Assembly: GCA_030549495.1 (NCBI GenBank)
Contig: JAUIRK010000330.1
Span: 1 to 64,000 of the forward strand
Origin: Nectonema munidae
Lineage: Eukaryota > Nematomorpha > Nectonematoida > Nectonematidae
Direction: 5' to 3'
DNA: 64,000 nucleotides
The notes under the pieces are model-generated. The model saw only the letters and a program-made list of their open reading frames with translations. It did not search any database and had not been told where the DNA came from. Positions within the stretch are counted from its first letter, which is position 1. Each line of letters begins with the position of its first letter. Shown here piece by piece: positions 26,990 through 38,609 of this stretch. The position numbers were made by a program, and so were the translations under genes.

Positions 26990-29900
26990 GAAGCCTTAAA
27001 CTGGAAGCATAATGTCCTTGCAATGCATGATGCTTTAGGAGAAGCCTCTAGAGACAATCACTACCCAGCCATTTTGTCATGCTTGCCAGCTGTCTCTGTT
27101 TTCTGTGACATGATTATCCTTTCATCCTTCCCTCTAGGCCCCGTCATAGTACCTTTCAACTTCCTGCTTGCAGCTATGGACAAACTGGAGAGTTACTTTA
27201 TTTTTCTCGTGTACTCAAAGGTCATAGATTTATCTCAAGTTATGGCCCCTTTGCCTTATTACCAAGAAACCCAAACAACTTATCTTCTCCTCGAGCAATG
27301 CTACAATCAGTTAGGCAATCGCAGCGTACAGTTGTTCAAGAACTTAGAAGCACTTTCTGTTGGAATTGTTTTGAATCATAGTGACCCTTTGTATAATTAT
27401 ACTGATTTCTTACCAACTGTAGTTCAGTCTTTATTAGCAGACACCCCAGCTCTGAAACCTTTCGTTGATACATTAATCAATCACTACTCTTGGCTTGTCA
27501 CCTCTTATGGTGACATAGGTGCTAAATTTGTGCTGGAGCAGTATGGAGAAGAAAAATTGCATTTCTACCCTCACATCCACGATGAGGAAGGCTTATTAAA
27601 AATGTACCGGTTTGGGACAGCTAGCCTAACAATGGACCATGACCTGTTGATAGATATCACTGGCACATTTGTTATAGATTACATCGTTCAGTTTTATGTT
27701 AAGCATCACTACTTACCTCCTATCACTCGCTCATCATCTTATCACCCCCATATTCTGTCTATTCTAGATGATCATAACCCCCAATCGATCACTTATTGCT
27801 TACTGGCTCCGCCATCAGAGTGGGCTAGTCTCTTTTTTGCCTCACCAAGTATTCAATTACTTCGGAGAAACCCTAACATTGTTGGATGACAAATCTATTA
27901 CTCCGCATCGGTCATTTGTTGATCAACTGTACCACAGAGATGCCCTTGCTGCTATAGGCTGCAGACCTCCTACAACTCGACAAAACACATCACTAATTCT
28001 TGAAATCTTGTCTCGTGAGACCATTGACATTCATGCTTATTTTTTTCAAGTCGAAAGAGATCGCTGTATTCCGCCTGAATGGGCCATAATTCAACTAATG
28101 CCTAAAGAGAGAGAGTTGAAAATCACACCTCGTGAATTTTCTATCCTAACGCTGGAGTGCAGAATGATGTGCTCAGCGTGTGAAAGAAATCTGGTAGAAC
28201 ACATTCTACCCATCTTTCCCCAGCAAACTATGACCATGAACGGCATTTCCATCAAACGACGACTTGAGCGACTGATCACCTTACCAAACACATCTGCACC
28301 CACCTGGGTTAGTCTAATCCTGGACATTGAACAATGGAACTTCACCTTCCGGCCCACGCTCCAATCCTCAATAGTGCTAAAATTAAATGAAATATTTGGG
28401 AATCAGCACTACTATAGTGCTCTCAAGACCTTCCTTGACTCCACCCTCTTATCATCAAACAAGTTTTGCCCTCCAGGAACACCCAACCGATTCCACCAAT
28501 GGACAGGCCATACTGGTGGAAACCAAGGCATTTTCCAAAAACTATGGTCTATTCTTACAATCCTCATCATCAAGACATCAATGCGTCAATTTGCTTTAGA
28601 ATATCAACTGATAGGAGCAGGAGATAACCAGGTTATTTTCCTCCAAATCCCAATCACTCCAAATAGCAGATCATTATTAACGGCTGTCAAGAATTCTCTA
28701 GCTCTACACTTCCACAAGGTAGGGTTGACCCTAAAAATTTCCGACACCTGGTTTTCTGATGTACTCGTATCCTACCAACGGAATTATTACTACAAAGGTA
28801 GACTAGTCAATAATGGGCTCAAGGCAGTGCTCCGGGCCTTTGCAGGCGGCGCAGAGGCCGACCTCGGGTTGCGCACTATAATCACAACTGCAATGTCTGG
28901 GGGCTACAACATAGCTGCTACTCTATCTCATCCTCTACCTGGTCCCCTCTACTCTCTACTAGAATGATATACTGCTTTATTGCTTACTCCTCGGTATGGA
29001 TCCCTAACTAAGTTGTCCAACACTCAATTATCACTACTTTCAATCCTTAATACCTCCCTTGGCTATTTCCCATTCCTTCAAATAACAGCCTTCTTGTACT
29101 CCGGGCATCGAGACCGCTTACAGATTGCCTAACAACCCTCAAGTATTTATGGTCTTCTTACCCCAATCTTCATTCTGATATATCCAATGTCTTACAAATT
29201 CAAATAGGATCTATCTCTGAACACACCCTCGAGACAATGATAGCAGATCCCTACAGTCTCAATGTCATCAAGCCTCAGAGCTAAGAGGCTGTCTTGAAAG
29301 CTTACACAGAAACCTTCTTGCAACAATCTCCATTGGTCAAAAACAAAGTCATCAAGCAAATGATTATTTCTGTATTCGAGACCGAAAAATCAGCTCTCAT
29401 CAAGACCTTAACAGCTATTCGACCGGTCAATCTTTCATTGCTTCACAGCATAATGGAATCCTCTGCTATAGGAGTTATCTCTTCAATATCCAACATCTTC
29501 AATAGAGTCTCTTCTGTCATCCGCCACGTGGCTCTCTCTGATCCCAAGTTTGCTTCCACTTCCCTCTATCATTTAGTGCGGTCATCTGACAACAAGTCCA
29601 TGAGATTTATTCGAACCCGTTTTCACCAAGTACTCCGATCCGCACCTTCCTTCGAGGAAGCCATGCTGGGGCAAGTAAAACCTCAATTCTGCCTCTTCTG
29701 CACAGATCACAACCTAAATCCCTTATGTTCTTTCTCCCTCCATCTCTTCCTTACATCTTGGACCTACGGTTTCCTACCTGAACTCGTGACGGGCCCATTT
29801 TCTCCTTCCCCCATTGAGCAATTAACTTATTGTCGTGATGCTTCTCCTGAGGAGATGACCAGGTCTCTATGTGTAACCCCCGCAAGAACTATTCCAGATT

Positions 29901-30265
29901 GCTTGAATGAGATTATCAACACTAGAGGACCCTTCTCCTACCTATTAGGAAGTACCACAGAGGACCCAATCAGAACATTACAACTTTCTTCTCTTCGTAG
30001 CCTAGAAGGAGGAAAAGCTGTGAAGGAGAATCTTAAGCTGCTGTCGTGGCTCCGTGTTACCCAAACCAGTGAAAATTTGCAGCAACTTATTAAAACAGAA
30101 ATCACAACAAGAGTACCTCAGCTGTCCAATCTTATCGATGATCTACTCTTAGGATCATCTGTCGGCACGTTCCTCCACCGATTCCAAAATTCCGGAGATG
30201 TCTGAGGCTGCACTCAGCTCGGGTCAGATTACACATCTACCTGGGTTGAGCTCACTACGAATCAT
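26990..30265 (+). pseudogene. Viral L fossil, unit 9
   Basis: Unit of 3276 bp in the right subgroup. The capping block is open for about 300 codons. Its right border passes into a rearranged junction. Confidence 0.85.
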
Positions 30266-33200
30266 GCTTCTGTAGAGGCCTTTTAAACATGGAAGCATAA
30301 TGGGTCCAATTGCAATGCATGATGCTTTAAACTGGAAGAGATAGCCTCTAGAGACAATCACTACCCAGCCATTTTGTCATGCTTGCCAGCTGTCTCTGTT
30401 TTCTGTGACATGATTATCCTTTCATCCTTCCCTCTAGGCCCCGTCATAGTACCTTTCAACTTCCTGCTTGCAGCTATGGACAAACTGGAGAGTTACTTTA
30501 CTTTTCTCGTGTACTCAAAGGTCATAGATTTATCTCAAGTTATGGCCCCTTTGCCTTATTACCAAGAAACCCAAAGAACTTATCTTCTCCTCGAGCAATG
30601 CTACAATCAGTTAGGCAATCGCAGCGTACAGTTGTTCAAGAACTTAGAAGCACTTTCTGTTGGAATTGTTTTGAATCATAGTGACCCTTTGTATAATTAT
30701 ACTGATTTCTTACCAACTGTAGTTCAGTCTTTATTAGCAGACACCCCAGCTCTGAAACCTTTCGTTGATACATTAATCAATCACTACTCTTGGCTTGTCA
30801 CCTCTTATGGTGACATAGGTGCTAAATTTGTGCTGGAGCAGTATGGAGAGGAAAAATTGCATTTCTGCCCTCACATCCACGATGAGGAAGGCTTATTAAA
30901 AATGTACCGGTTTGGGACAGCTAGCCTAACAATGGACCATGACCTGTTGATAGATATCACTGGCACATTTGTTATAGATTACATCGTTCAGTTTTATGTT
31001 AAGCATCACTACTTACCTCCTATCACTCGCTCATCATCTTATCACCCCCATATTCTGTCTATTCTAGATGATCATAACCCCCAATCGATCACTTATTGCT
31101 TACTGGCTCCGCCATCAGAGTGGGCTAGTCTCTTTTTTGCCTCACCAAGTATTCAATTACTTCGGAGAAACCCTAACATTGTTGGATGACAAATCTATTA
31201 CTCCGCATCGGTCATTTGTTGATCAACTGTATCACAGAGATGCCCTTGCTGCTATAGGCTGCAGACCTCCTACAACTCGACAAAACACATCACTAATTCT
31301 TGAAATCTTGTCTCGTGAGACCATTGACATTCATGCTTATTTTTTTCAAGTCGAAAGAGATCGCTGTATTCCGCCTGAATGGGCCATAATTCAACTAATG
31401 CCTAAAGAGAGAGAGTTGAAAATCACACCTCGTGAATTTTCTATCCTAACGCTGGAGTGCAGAATGATGTGCTCAGCGTGTGAAAGAAATCTGGTAGAAC
31501 ACATTCTACCCATCTTTCCCCAGCAAACTATGACCATGAACGGCATTTCCATCAAACGACGACTTGAGCGACTGATCACCTTACCAAACACATCTGCACC
31601 CACCTGGGTTAGTCTAATCCTGGACATTGAACAATGGAACTTCACCTTCCGGCCCACGCTCCAATCCTCAATAGTGCTAAAATTAAATGAAATATTTGGG
31701 AATCAGCACTACTATAGTGCTCTCAAGACCTTCCTTGACTCCACCCTCTTATCATCAAACAAGTTTTGCCCTCCAGGAACACCCAACCGATTCCACCAAT
31801 GGACAGGCCATACTGGTGGAAACCAAGGCATTTTCCAAAAACTATGGTCTATTCTTACAATCCTCATCATCAAGACATCAATGCGTCAATTTGCTTTAGA
31901 ATATCAACTGATAGGAGCAGGAGATAACCAGGTTATTTTCCTCCAAATCCCAATCACTCCAAATAGCAGATCATTATTAACGGCTGTCAAGAATTCTCTA
32001 GCTCTACACTTCCACAAGGTAGGGTTGACCCTAAAAATTTCCGACACCTGGTTTTCTGATGTACTCGTATCCTACCAACGGAATTATTACTACAAAGGTA
32101 GACTAGTCAATAATGGGCTCAAGGCAGTGCTCCGGGCCTTTGCAGGCGGCGCAGAGGCCGAGCTCGGGTTGCGCACTATAATCACAACTGCAATGTCTGG
32201 GGGCTACAACATAGCTGCTACTCTATCTCATCCTCTACCTGGTCCCCTATACTCTCTACTAGAATGATATACTGCTTTATTGCTTACTCCTCGGTATGGA
32301 TCCCTAACTAAGTTGTCCAACACTCAATTATCACTACTTTCAATCCTTAATACCTCCCTTGGCTATTTCCCATTCCTTCAAATAACAGCCTTCTTGTACT
32401 CCGGGCATCGAGACCGCTTACAGATTGCCTAACAACCCTCAAGTATTTATGGTCTTCTTACCCCAATCTTCATTCTGATATATCCAATGTCTTACAAATT
32501 CAAATAGGATCTATCTCTGAACACACCCTCGAGACAATGATAGCAGATCCCTACAGTCTCAATGTCATCAAGCCTCAGAGCTAAGAGGCTGTCTTGAAAG
32601 CTTACACAGAAACCTTCTTGCAACAATCTCCATTGGTCAAAAACAAAGTCATCAAGCAAATGATTATTTCTGTATTCGAGAACGAAAAATCAGCTCTCAG
32701 CTATTCGACAGGTCAATCTTTCATTGCTTCACAGCATAATGGAATCCTCTGCTATAGGAGTTATCTCTTCAATATCCAACATCTTCAATAGAGTCTCTTC
32801 TGTCATCCGCCACGTGGCTCTCTCTGATCCCAAGTTTGCTTCCACTTCCCTCTATCATTTAGTGCGGTCATCTGACAACAAGTCCATGAGATTTATTCGA
32901 ACCCGTTTTCACCAAGTACTCCGATCCGCACCTTCCTTCGAGGAAGCCATGCTGGGGCAAGTAAAACCTCAATTCCGCCTCTTCTGCACAGATCACAACC
33001 TCAATCCCTTATGTTCTTTCTCCCTCCATCTCTTCCTTACATCTTGGACCTACGGTTTCCTACCTGAACTCGTGACGGGCCCATTTTCTCCTTCCCCCAT
33101 TGAGCAATTAACTTATTGTCGTGATGCTTCTCCTGAGGAGATGACCAGGTCTCTATGTGTAACCCCCGCAAGAACTATTCCAGATTGCTTGAATGAGATT

Positions 33201-33550
33201 ATCAACACTAGAGGACCCTTCTCCTACCTATTAGGAAGTACCACAGAGGACCCAATCAGAACATTACAACTTTCTTCTCTTCGTAGCCTAGAAGGAGGAA
33301 AAGCTGTGAAGGAGAATCTTAAGCTGCTGTCGTGGCTCCGTGCTACCCAAACCAGTGAAAATTTGCAGCAACTTATTAAAACAGAAATCACAACAAGAGT
33401 ACCTCAGCTGTCCAATCGTATCGATGATCTACTCTTAGGATCATCTGTCGGCACGTTCCTCCACCGATTCCAAAATTCCGAGGATGTCTGAGGCTGCACT
33501 CAGCTCGGGTCAGATTACACATCTACCTGGGTTGAGCTCACTACGAATCA
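30266..33550 (+). pseudogene. Viral L fossil, unit 10, with rearranged left junction
   Basis: The first 80 bp or so are scrambled relative to other units: short pieces of the normal unit start appear out of order. The bases right after the junction (GCTTCT) match the L sequence that follows the last unit at 36735, a trace of the longer parent. From about 30347 on it follows the standard unit. Confidence 0.8.
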
Positions 33551-33565
33551 GCCCGCCGCCCCCCT
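33551..33565. other. GC-only filler at the junction of units 10 and 11
   Basis: Fifteen bases, almost all G or C, sit at the unit junction and match neither neighbour. They are probably non-templated or captured sequence left at a repair joint, or a consensus error. Confidence 0.5.
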
Positions 33566-36500
33566 GAAGCCTTAAACTGGAAGCATAATGTCCTTGCAAT
33601 GCATGATGCTTTAGGAGAAGCCTCTAGAGACAATCACTACCCAGCCATTTTGTCATGCTTGCCAACTGTCTCTGTTTTCTGTGACATGATTATCCTTTCA
33701 TCCTTCCCTCTAGGCCCCGTCATAGTACCTTTCAACTTCCTGCTTTCAGCTATGGACAAACTGGAGAGTTACTTTACTTTTCTCGTGTACTCAAAGGTCA
33801 TAGATTTATCTCAAGTTATGGCCCCTTTGCCTTATTACCAAGAAACCCAAACCACTTATCTTCTCCTCGAGCAATGCTACAATCAGTTAGGCAATCGCAG
33901 CGTACAGTTGTTCAAGAACTTAGAAGCACTTTCTGTTGGAATTGTTTTGAATCATAGTGACCCTTTGTATAATTATACTGATTTCTTACCAACTGTAGTT
34001 CAGTCTTTATTAGCAGACACCCCAGCTCTGAAACCTTTCGTTGATACATTAATCAATCACTACTCTTGGCTTGTTACCTCTTATGGTGACATAGGTGCTA
34101 AATTTGTGCTGGAGCAGTATGGAGAGGAAAAATTGCATTTCTACCCTCACATCCACGATGAGGAAGGCTTATTAAAAATGTACCGGTTTGGGACAGCTAG
34201 CCTAACAATGGACCATGACCTGTTGATAGATATCACTGGCACATTTGTTATAGATTACATCGTTCAGTTTTATGTTAAGCATCACTACTTACCTCCTATC
34301 ACTCGCTCATCATCTTATCACCCCCATATTCTGTCTATTCTAGATGATCATAACCCCCAATCGATCACTTATTGCTTACTGGCTCCGCCATCAGAGTGGG
34401 CTAAAGTCTCTTTTTTGCCTCACCAAGTATTCAATTACTTCGGAGAAACCCTAACATTGTTGGATGACAAATCTATTACTCCGCATCGGTCATTTGTTGA
34501 TCAACTGTATCACAGAGATGCCCTTGCTGCTATAGGCTGCAGACCTCCTACAACTCGACAAAACACATCACTAATTCTTGAAATTTTGTCTCGTGAGACC
34601 ATTGACATTCATGCTTATTTTTTTCAAGTCGAAAGAGATCGCTGTATTCCGCCTGAATGGGCCATAATTCAACTAATGCCTAAAGAGAGAGAGTTGAAAA
34701 TCACACCTCGTGAATTTTCTATCCTAACGCTGGAGTGCAGAATGATGTGCTCAGCGTGTGAAAGAAATCTGGTAGAACACATTCTACCCATCTTTCCCCA
34801 GCAAACTATGACCATGAACGGCATTTCCATCAAACGACGACTTGAGCGACTGATCACCTTACCAAACACATCTGCACCCACCTGGGTTAGTCTAATCCTG
34901 GACATTGAACAATGGAACTTCACCTTCCGGCCCACGCTCCAATCCTCAATAGTGCTAAAATTAAATGAAATATTTGGGAATCAGCACTACTATAGTGCTC
35001 TCAAGACCTTCCTTGACTCCACCCTCTTATCATCAAACAAGTTTTGCCCTCCAGGAACACCCAACCGATTCCACCAATGGACAGGCCATACTGGTGGAAA
35101 CCAAGGCATTTTCCAAAAACTATGGTCTATTCTTACAATCCTCATCATCAAGACATCAATGCGTCAATTTGCTTTAGAATATCAACTGATAGGAGCAGGA
35201 GATAACCAGGTTATTTTCCTCCAAATCCCAATCACTCCAAATAGCAGATCATTATTAACGGCTGTCAAGAATTCTCTAGCTCTACACTTCCACAAGGTAG
35301 GGTTGACCCTAAAAATTTCCGACACCTGGTTTTCTGATGTACTCGTATCCTACCAACGGAATTATTACTACAAAGGTAGACTAGTCAATAATGGGCTCAA
35401 GGCAGTGCTCCGGGCCTTTGCAGGCGGCGCAGAGGCCGACCTCGGGTTGCGCACTATAATCACAACTGCAATGTCTGGGGGCTCCAAAATAGCTGCTACT
35501 CTATCTCATCCTCTACCTGGTCCCCTATACTCTCTACTAGAATGATATACTGCTTTATTGCTTACTCCTCGGTATGGATCCCTAACTAAGTTGTCCAACA
35601 CTCAATTATCACTACTTTCAATCCTTAATACCTCCCTTGGCTATTTCCCATTCCTTCAAATAACAGCCTTCTTGTACTCCGGGCATCGAGACCGCTTACA
35701 GATTGCCTAACAACCCTCAAGTATTTATGGTCTTCTTACCCCAATCTTCATTCTGATATATCCATGAAAGCTTACACAGAAACCTTCTTGCAACAATCTC
35801 CATTGGTCAAAAACAAAGTCATCAAGCAAATGATTATTTCTGTATTCGAGACCGAAAAATCAGCTCTCATCAAGACCTTAACAGCTATTCGACCGGTCAA
35901 TCTTTCATTGCTTCACAGCATAATGGAATCCTCTGCTATAGGAGTTATCTCTTCAATATCCAACATCTTCAATAGAGTCTCTTCTGTCATCCGCCACGTG
36001 GCTCTCTCTGATCCCAAGTTTGCTTCCACTTCCCTCTATCATTTAGTGCGGTCATCTGACAACAAGTCCATGAGATTTATTCGAACCCGTTTTCACAAAG
36101 TACTCCGATCCGCACCTTCCTTCGAGGAAGCCATGCTGGGGCAAGTAAAACCTCAATTCCGCCTCTTCTGCACAGATCACAACCTCAATCCCTTATGTTC
36201 TTTCTCCCTCCACCTCTTCCTTACATCTTGGATCTACGGTTTCCTACCTGAACTGGTGACGGGCCCATTTTCTCCTTCCCCCATTGAGCAATTAACTTAT
36301 TGTCGTGATGCTTCTCCTGAGGAGATGACCAGGTCTCTATGTGTAACCCCCGCAAGAACTATTCCAGATTGCTTGAATGAGATTATCAACAATAGAGGAC
36401 CCTTCTCCTACCTATTAGGAAGTACCACAGAGGACCCAATCAGAACATTACAACTTTCTTCTCTTCGTAGCCTAGAAGGAGGAAAAGCTGTGAAGGAGAA

Positions 36501-36734
36501 TCTTAAGCTGCTGTCGTGGCTCCGTGTTACCCAAACCAGTGAAAATTTGCAGCAACTTATTAAAACAGAAATCACAACAAGAGTACCTCAGCTGTCCAAT
36601 CTTATTGATGATCTACTCTTAGGATCATCTGTCGCACGTTCCTCCACCAATTCCAAAATCCCGGAGATGTCCGAGGCTGCACTCAGCTCGGGTCAGATTA
36701 CACATCTACCTGGGTTGAGCTCACTACGAATCAT
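33566..36734 (+). pseudogene. Viral L fossil, unit 11 (last unit, continuous with the tail)
   Basis: Last unit, 3169 bp, with the polymerase core open over about 650 codons. Unlike the others it does not restart at the junction but continues into more L sequence. It is therefore the best candidate for the copy that keeps the original arrangement at the 3' side. Confidence 0.85.
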
Positions 36735-37776
36735 GCTTCTCAACTGTCTAGATCTGCAGCAGATTATTATATATTCTATCAGGAGTTATTCCAATTTGCA
36801 ATTTCTGCTATTAGATGTCGTGCTGTTACTCCACACAAGTTTTGGTTATTGCTCCAATTTGACGGCTGTTCTTACCCTGTACCTCAGCTTTCCTTCACCT
36901 GTGATCCGGCCTTAATCCTCTATCAGCCCCAGATACTGACTCCTCTCTCTTTATCTCCACTGCAAGTCCAAACTTTAACCCGAGAAGCTTGGTACATCAA
37001 GTTCATCAAGGAATTGCGAACTCCCACTCCTGTATCCAGTCTTGATATGCTAGAAGCCCAGCGCTCGAACAATTAGCTCCTATCAAGCCGGAGCTGTGCT
37101 TGTCAAAACAGAGGGTGGAACTGGAGCCAAGCCTCAGCACCGATTCAATATTAGCGTCCTTCGAAAGTGTCGATTGGGATCCTTGCTCGACAACTTAGCC
37201 CTTGCTACATTATATCACCAATCGTGGGGAACTACCCGATCCTTAAGGCACCTCATTAGGAAAATTAACGTCATCTTGACAACACCTTCGACATTCCAAA
37301 ACTTTGACCCGTACTCAGATTTCTTGGAAGCACTGATCATGGCTGGCCATCTCCGCTGTCTTTACTCTCTATCCAAATCACCTTCAGTTTGGCTGACATC
37401 AATGTCTCAGGTAGCATCCCTCCGAGTTTTGCTCACCTGCATCAAACTTTCCGCTAGGAAATTAATGACTGGGCTGCACCCGGTATTTCTCCTCATTGAA
37501 GGACGGTCAATTCCTGGATCATGGTTGTTCCTTTGGAAATTCTTGGGACAATTCAGTTCAGCTTGGAAATCGTTCTACAACAACAACAAGCAGTCATCTA
37601 CACGCCACTTGCTTACACATTATTGCTCTCTTCACTGTTATCCAACATTGATTGTTCGGTATGATGCAGATGAAGCTTTGGTAGAAGGACGGCTGGGAGA
37701 AAGCCTCTCTGAAAATGTTCCCGAGCAGCATCTTCCATCTCCATCGCACTCCTATTCCAACCTCACCGTGATCTAA
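36735..37776 (+). pseudogene. Unique 3' continuation of the viral L fossil
   Basis: Sequence found once, directly downstream of the capping block of the last unit, with the same orientation, base composition and coding character. It includes a block around 36730-37070 and another around 37096-37776. The position fits the end of the capping domain and the connector domain of L. No methyltransferase signature (glycine-rich SAM loop or K-D-K-E tetrad) was recognised, so the C-terminal end of L seems absent. It contains a small number of breaks. Coding character fades near 37776, taken as the right end of the viral insert. Confidence 0.7.
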
Positions 37777-38064
37777 GGTTCCATATCCTAGCGGTAAAGC
37801 CGGTTGGAAGAGTCCACGCAGAGGTTGAGTAGGAGCTGGTGAAGGGCGAATGGGAGTTTCGGGTCTAGCATGTCCAGAGATTGGCACTGCGAGATTTTCG
37901 ATTTGCCTCGCGAGGTGGGCGACTTGGTCGCCGAGAGTTTGGAGAGTATACTCGCCCAAAAACCCGACAGACTCAAGCTGTGAAGGTCTGGGAACGAAGG
38001 TGTAGGCGGGTCGTTGAGGCGTGGTGAAGCCTTCCGACGCTTGGGACGATGAAGGTGCAGCCAT
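37594..38064 (-). CDS. Short GC-rich reading frame behind a heat-shock-type promoter, product unknown
   Basis: The ATG at 38064 is in good context (A at -3, G at +4), about 63 nt downstream of a predicted initiator. The first roughly 95 codons are rich in Pro, Ser, Gln and Ala, with a possible short helix (LGDQVAHLARQIENL). I do not recognise the family. The rest of the frame, left of about 37776, is only the antisense of the viral L tail and is probably accidental. A possible splice donor (CACG, then GTGAGG) sits at 37767-37766, so the real product may be exon 1 of a gene whose later exons lie elsewhere. Alternatives are a host gene cut by the viral insertion, or the N-terminal part of a gag-like protein from a retroelement. 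Confidence 0.4.
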   Translation of the reverse strand: MAAPSSSQASEGFTTPQRPAYTFVPRPSQLESVGFLGEYTLQTLGDQVAHLARQIENLAVPISGHARPETPIRPSPAPTQPLRGLFQPALPLGYGTLDHGEVGIGVRWRWKMLLGNIFREAFSQPSFYQSFICIIPNNQCWITVKRAIMCKQVACR

Positions 38065-38119
38065 TTGTTAGTTATTCAGAATATTGATGCGAGAGTTGAG
38101 AGTCAGCAATTGTAAAAGA

Positions 38120-38200
38120 GAAAGAATGAAAATAGAGGAGCGGAGCTCCTTTTATAGTAGGCGCTCCGAAACTTCTAGAAGCCTCTCTCCATTGGTTAAA
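38120..38200 (-). promoter_or_regulatory. Heat-shock-type RNA polymerase II core promoter
   Basis: Read on the - strand: CCAAT at 38195-38191, a heat-shock element at 38180-38168, TATAAAA at 38156-38150, and an initiator-like TCATTC with its A at 38127. The TATA box begins 29 bp upstream of that A, the canonical distance, and the heat-shock element lies just upstream of the TATA box. All elements are read directly; activity and heat inducibility are inferred. Transcription would run leftwards into the viral L array in antisense. Confidence 0.6.
38168..38180 (-). promoter_or_regulatory. Heat-shock element (HSF binding site)
   Basis: TTCTAGAAGTTTC gives three perfect alternating TTC/GAA pentamer cores (TTC, 2 nt, GAA, 2 nt, TTC), the minimum for trimeric HSF. 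A fourth core to the left is imperfect. Confidence 0.6.
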
Positions 38201-38208
38201 ATTGCGCA

Positions 38209-38426
38209 TAATCAAAGAATCGAAAAATGTTCAAATCAAAAAATATTTATTCTTTTTAAATATATCGTTGGCTCCCCTTACTTTTAGTTTCGTATGTGCA
38301 TAATTTGATAAAAATTAATTATTAAAGACTAGGTTTATCTTTCAATTTTAAAAGTAAGGGAAGCCAACGATATATTTAAAAAGAATAAATATTTTTTGAT
38401 TTGAACATTTTTCGATTCTTTGATTA
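38209..38426. repeat. Long inverted repeat, 78-bp arms
   Basis: Arms 38209-38286 and 38349-38426 are reverse complements with about one mismatch, separated by a 62-bp loop. The left arm begins close to the upstream end of the heat-shock-type promoter. An RNA through this region would form a long hairpin. It may be the terminus of a fold-back element or of a DIRS-type element. Confidence 0.85.
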
Positions 38427-38609
38427 ATATTTAAAATCGTGCAAATTGCAAAGTATAGGTAATAACTTTTGTAACATCGTATGAGGTAGCAAAATATGAA
38501 CAGAAAGTTTGATATTTATTGATTTTTTAAAGAATATTTTTCGATTCTTTGATTACAGAATTTTATTTTGATTATTTGATAAAATAAATTATTTAATATC
38601 GTGAAAAAA

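Larger units (their letters stand above)
1..36734 (+). repeat. Head-to-tail array of a fossil negative-strand RNA virus L-gene segment
   Basis: About eleven units of roughly 3.28 kb, plus a partial unit cut by the left edge, follow one another in the same orientation. Each holds the polymerase and capping parts of a viral L protein. The junction is almost always the same: a block ending ACTACGAATCAT is followed by GAAGCCTTAAACTGG. Units after the first are nearly identical by eye, so amplification is recent compared with the integration. No LTR, integrase, or other viral gene (N, P, M or G) was seen, so this is a non-retroviral endogenous viral element that was later amplified in tandem. It is a fossil: a typical unit has about three or four breaks, the leftmost copies more. 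The family assignment rests on motif order, not on a search. Confidence 0.9.

Noticed and set aside
1-36734. CRISPR array or bacterial tandem genes
   Set aside because: Units are 3.3 kb without spacers, and the surroundings are spliced animal genes.
1-37776. LTR retrotransposon or retrovirus as the source of the array
   Set aside because: No LTRs, protease, reverse transcriptase or integrase were seen; the motif set (KERELK, DIEQWN, GDNQ, GSTT, HR) is that of negative-strand RNA virus L proteins.
1-37776. A present-day virus genome or contaminant
   Set aside because: Tandem copies with shared breaks, and continuity with AT-rich host-like DNA, indicate an integrated fossil.
37788-37976. 62-codon - strand frame
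   Set aside because: It is a shadow of the GC-rich frame that starts at 38064.
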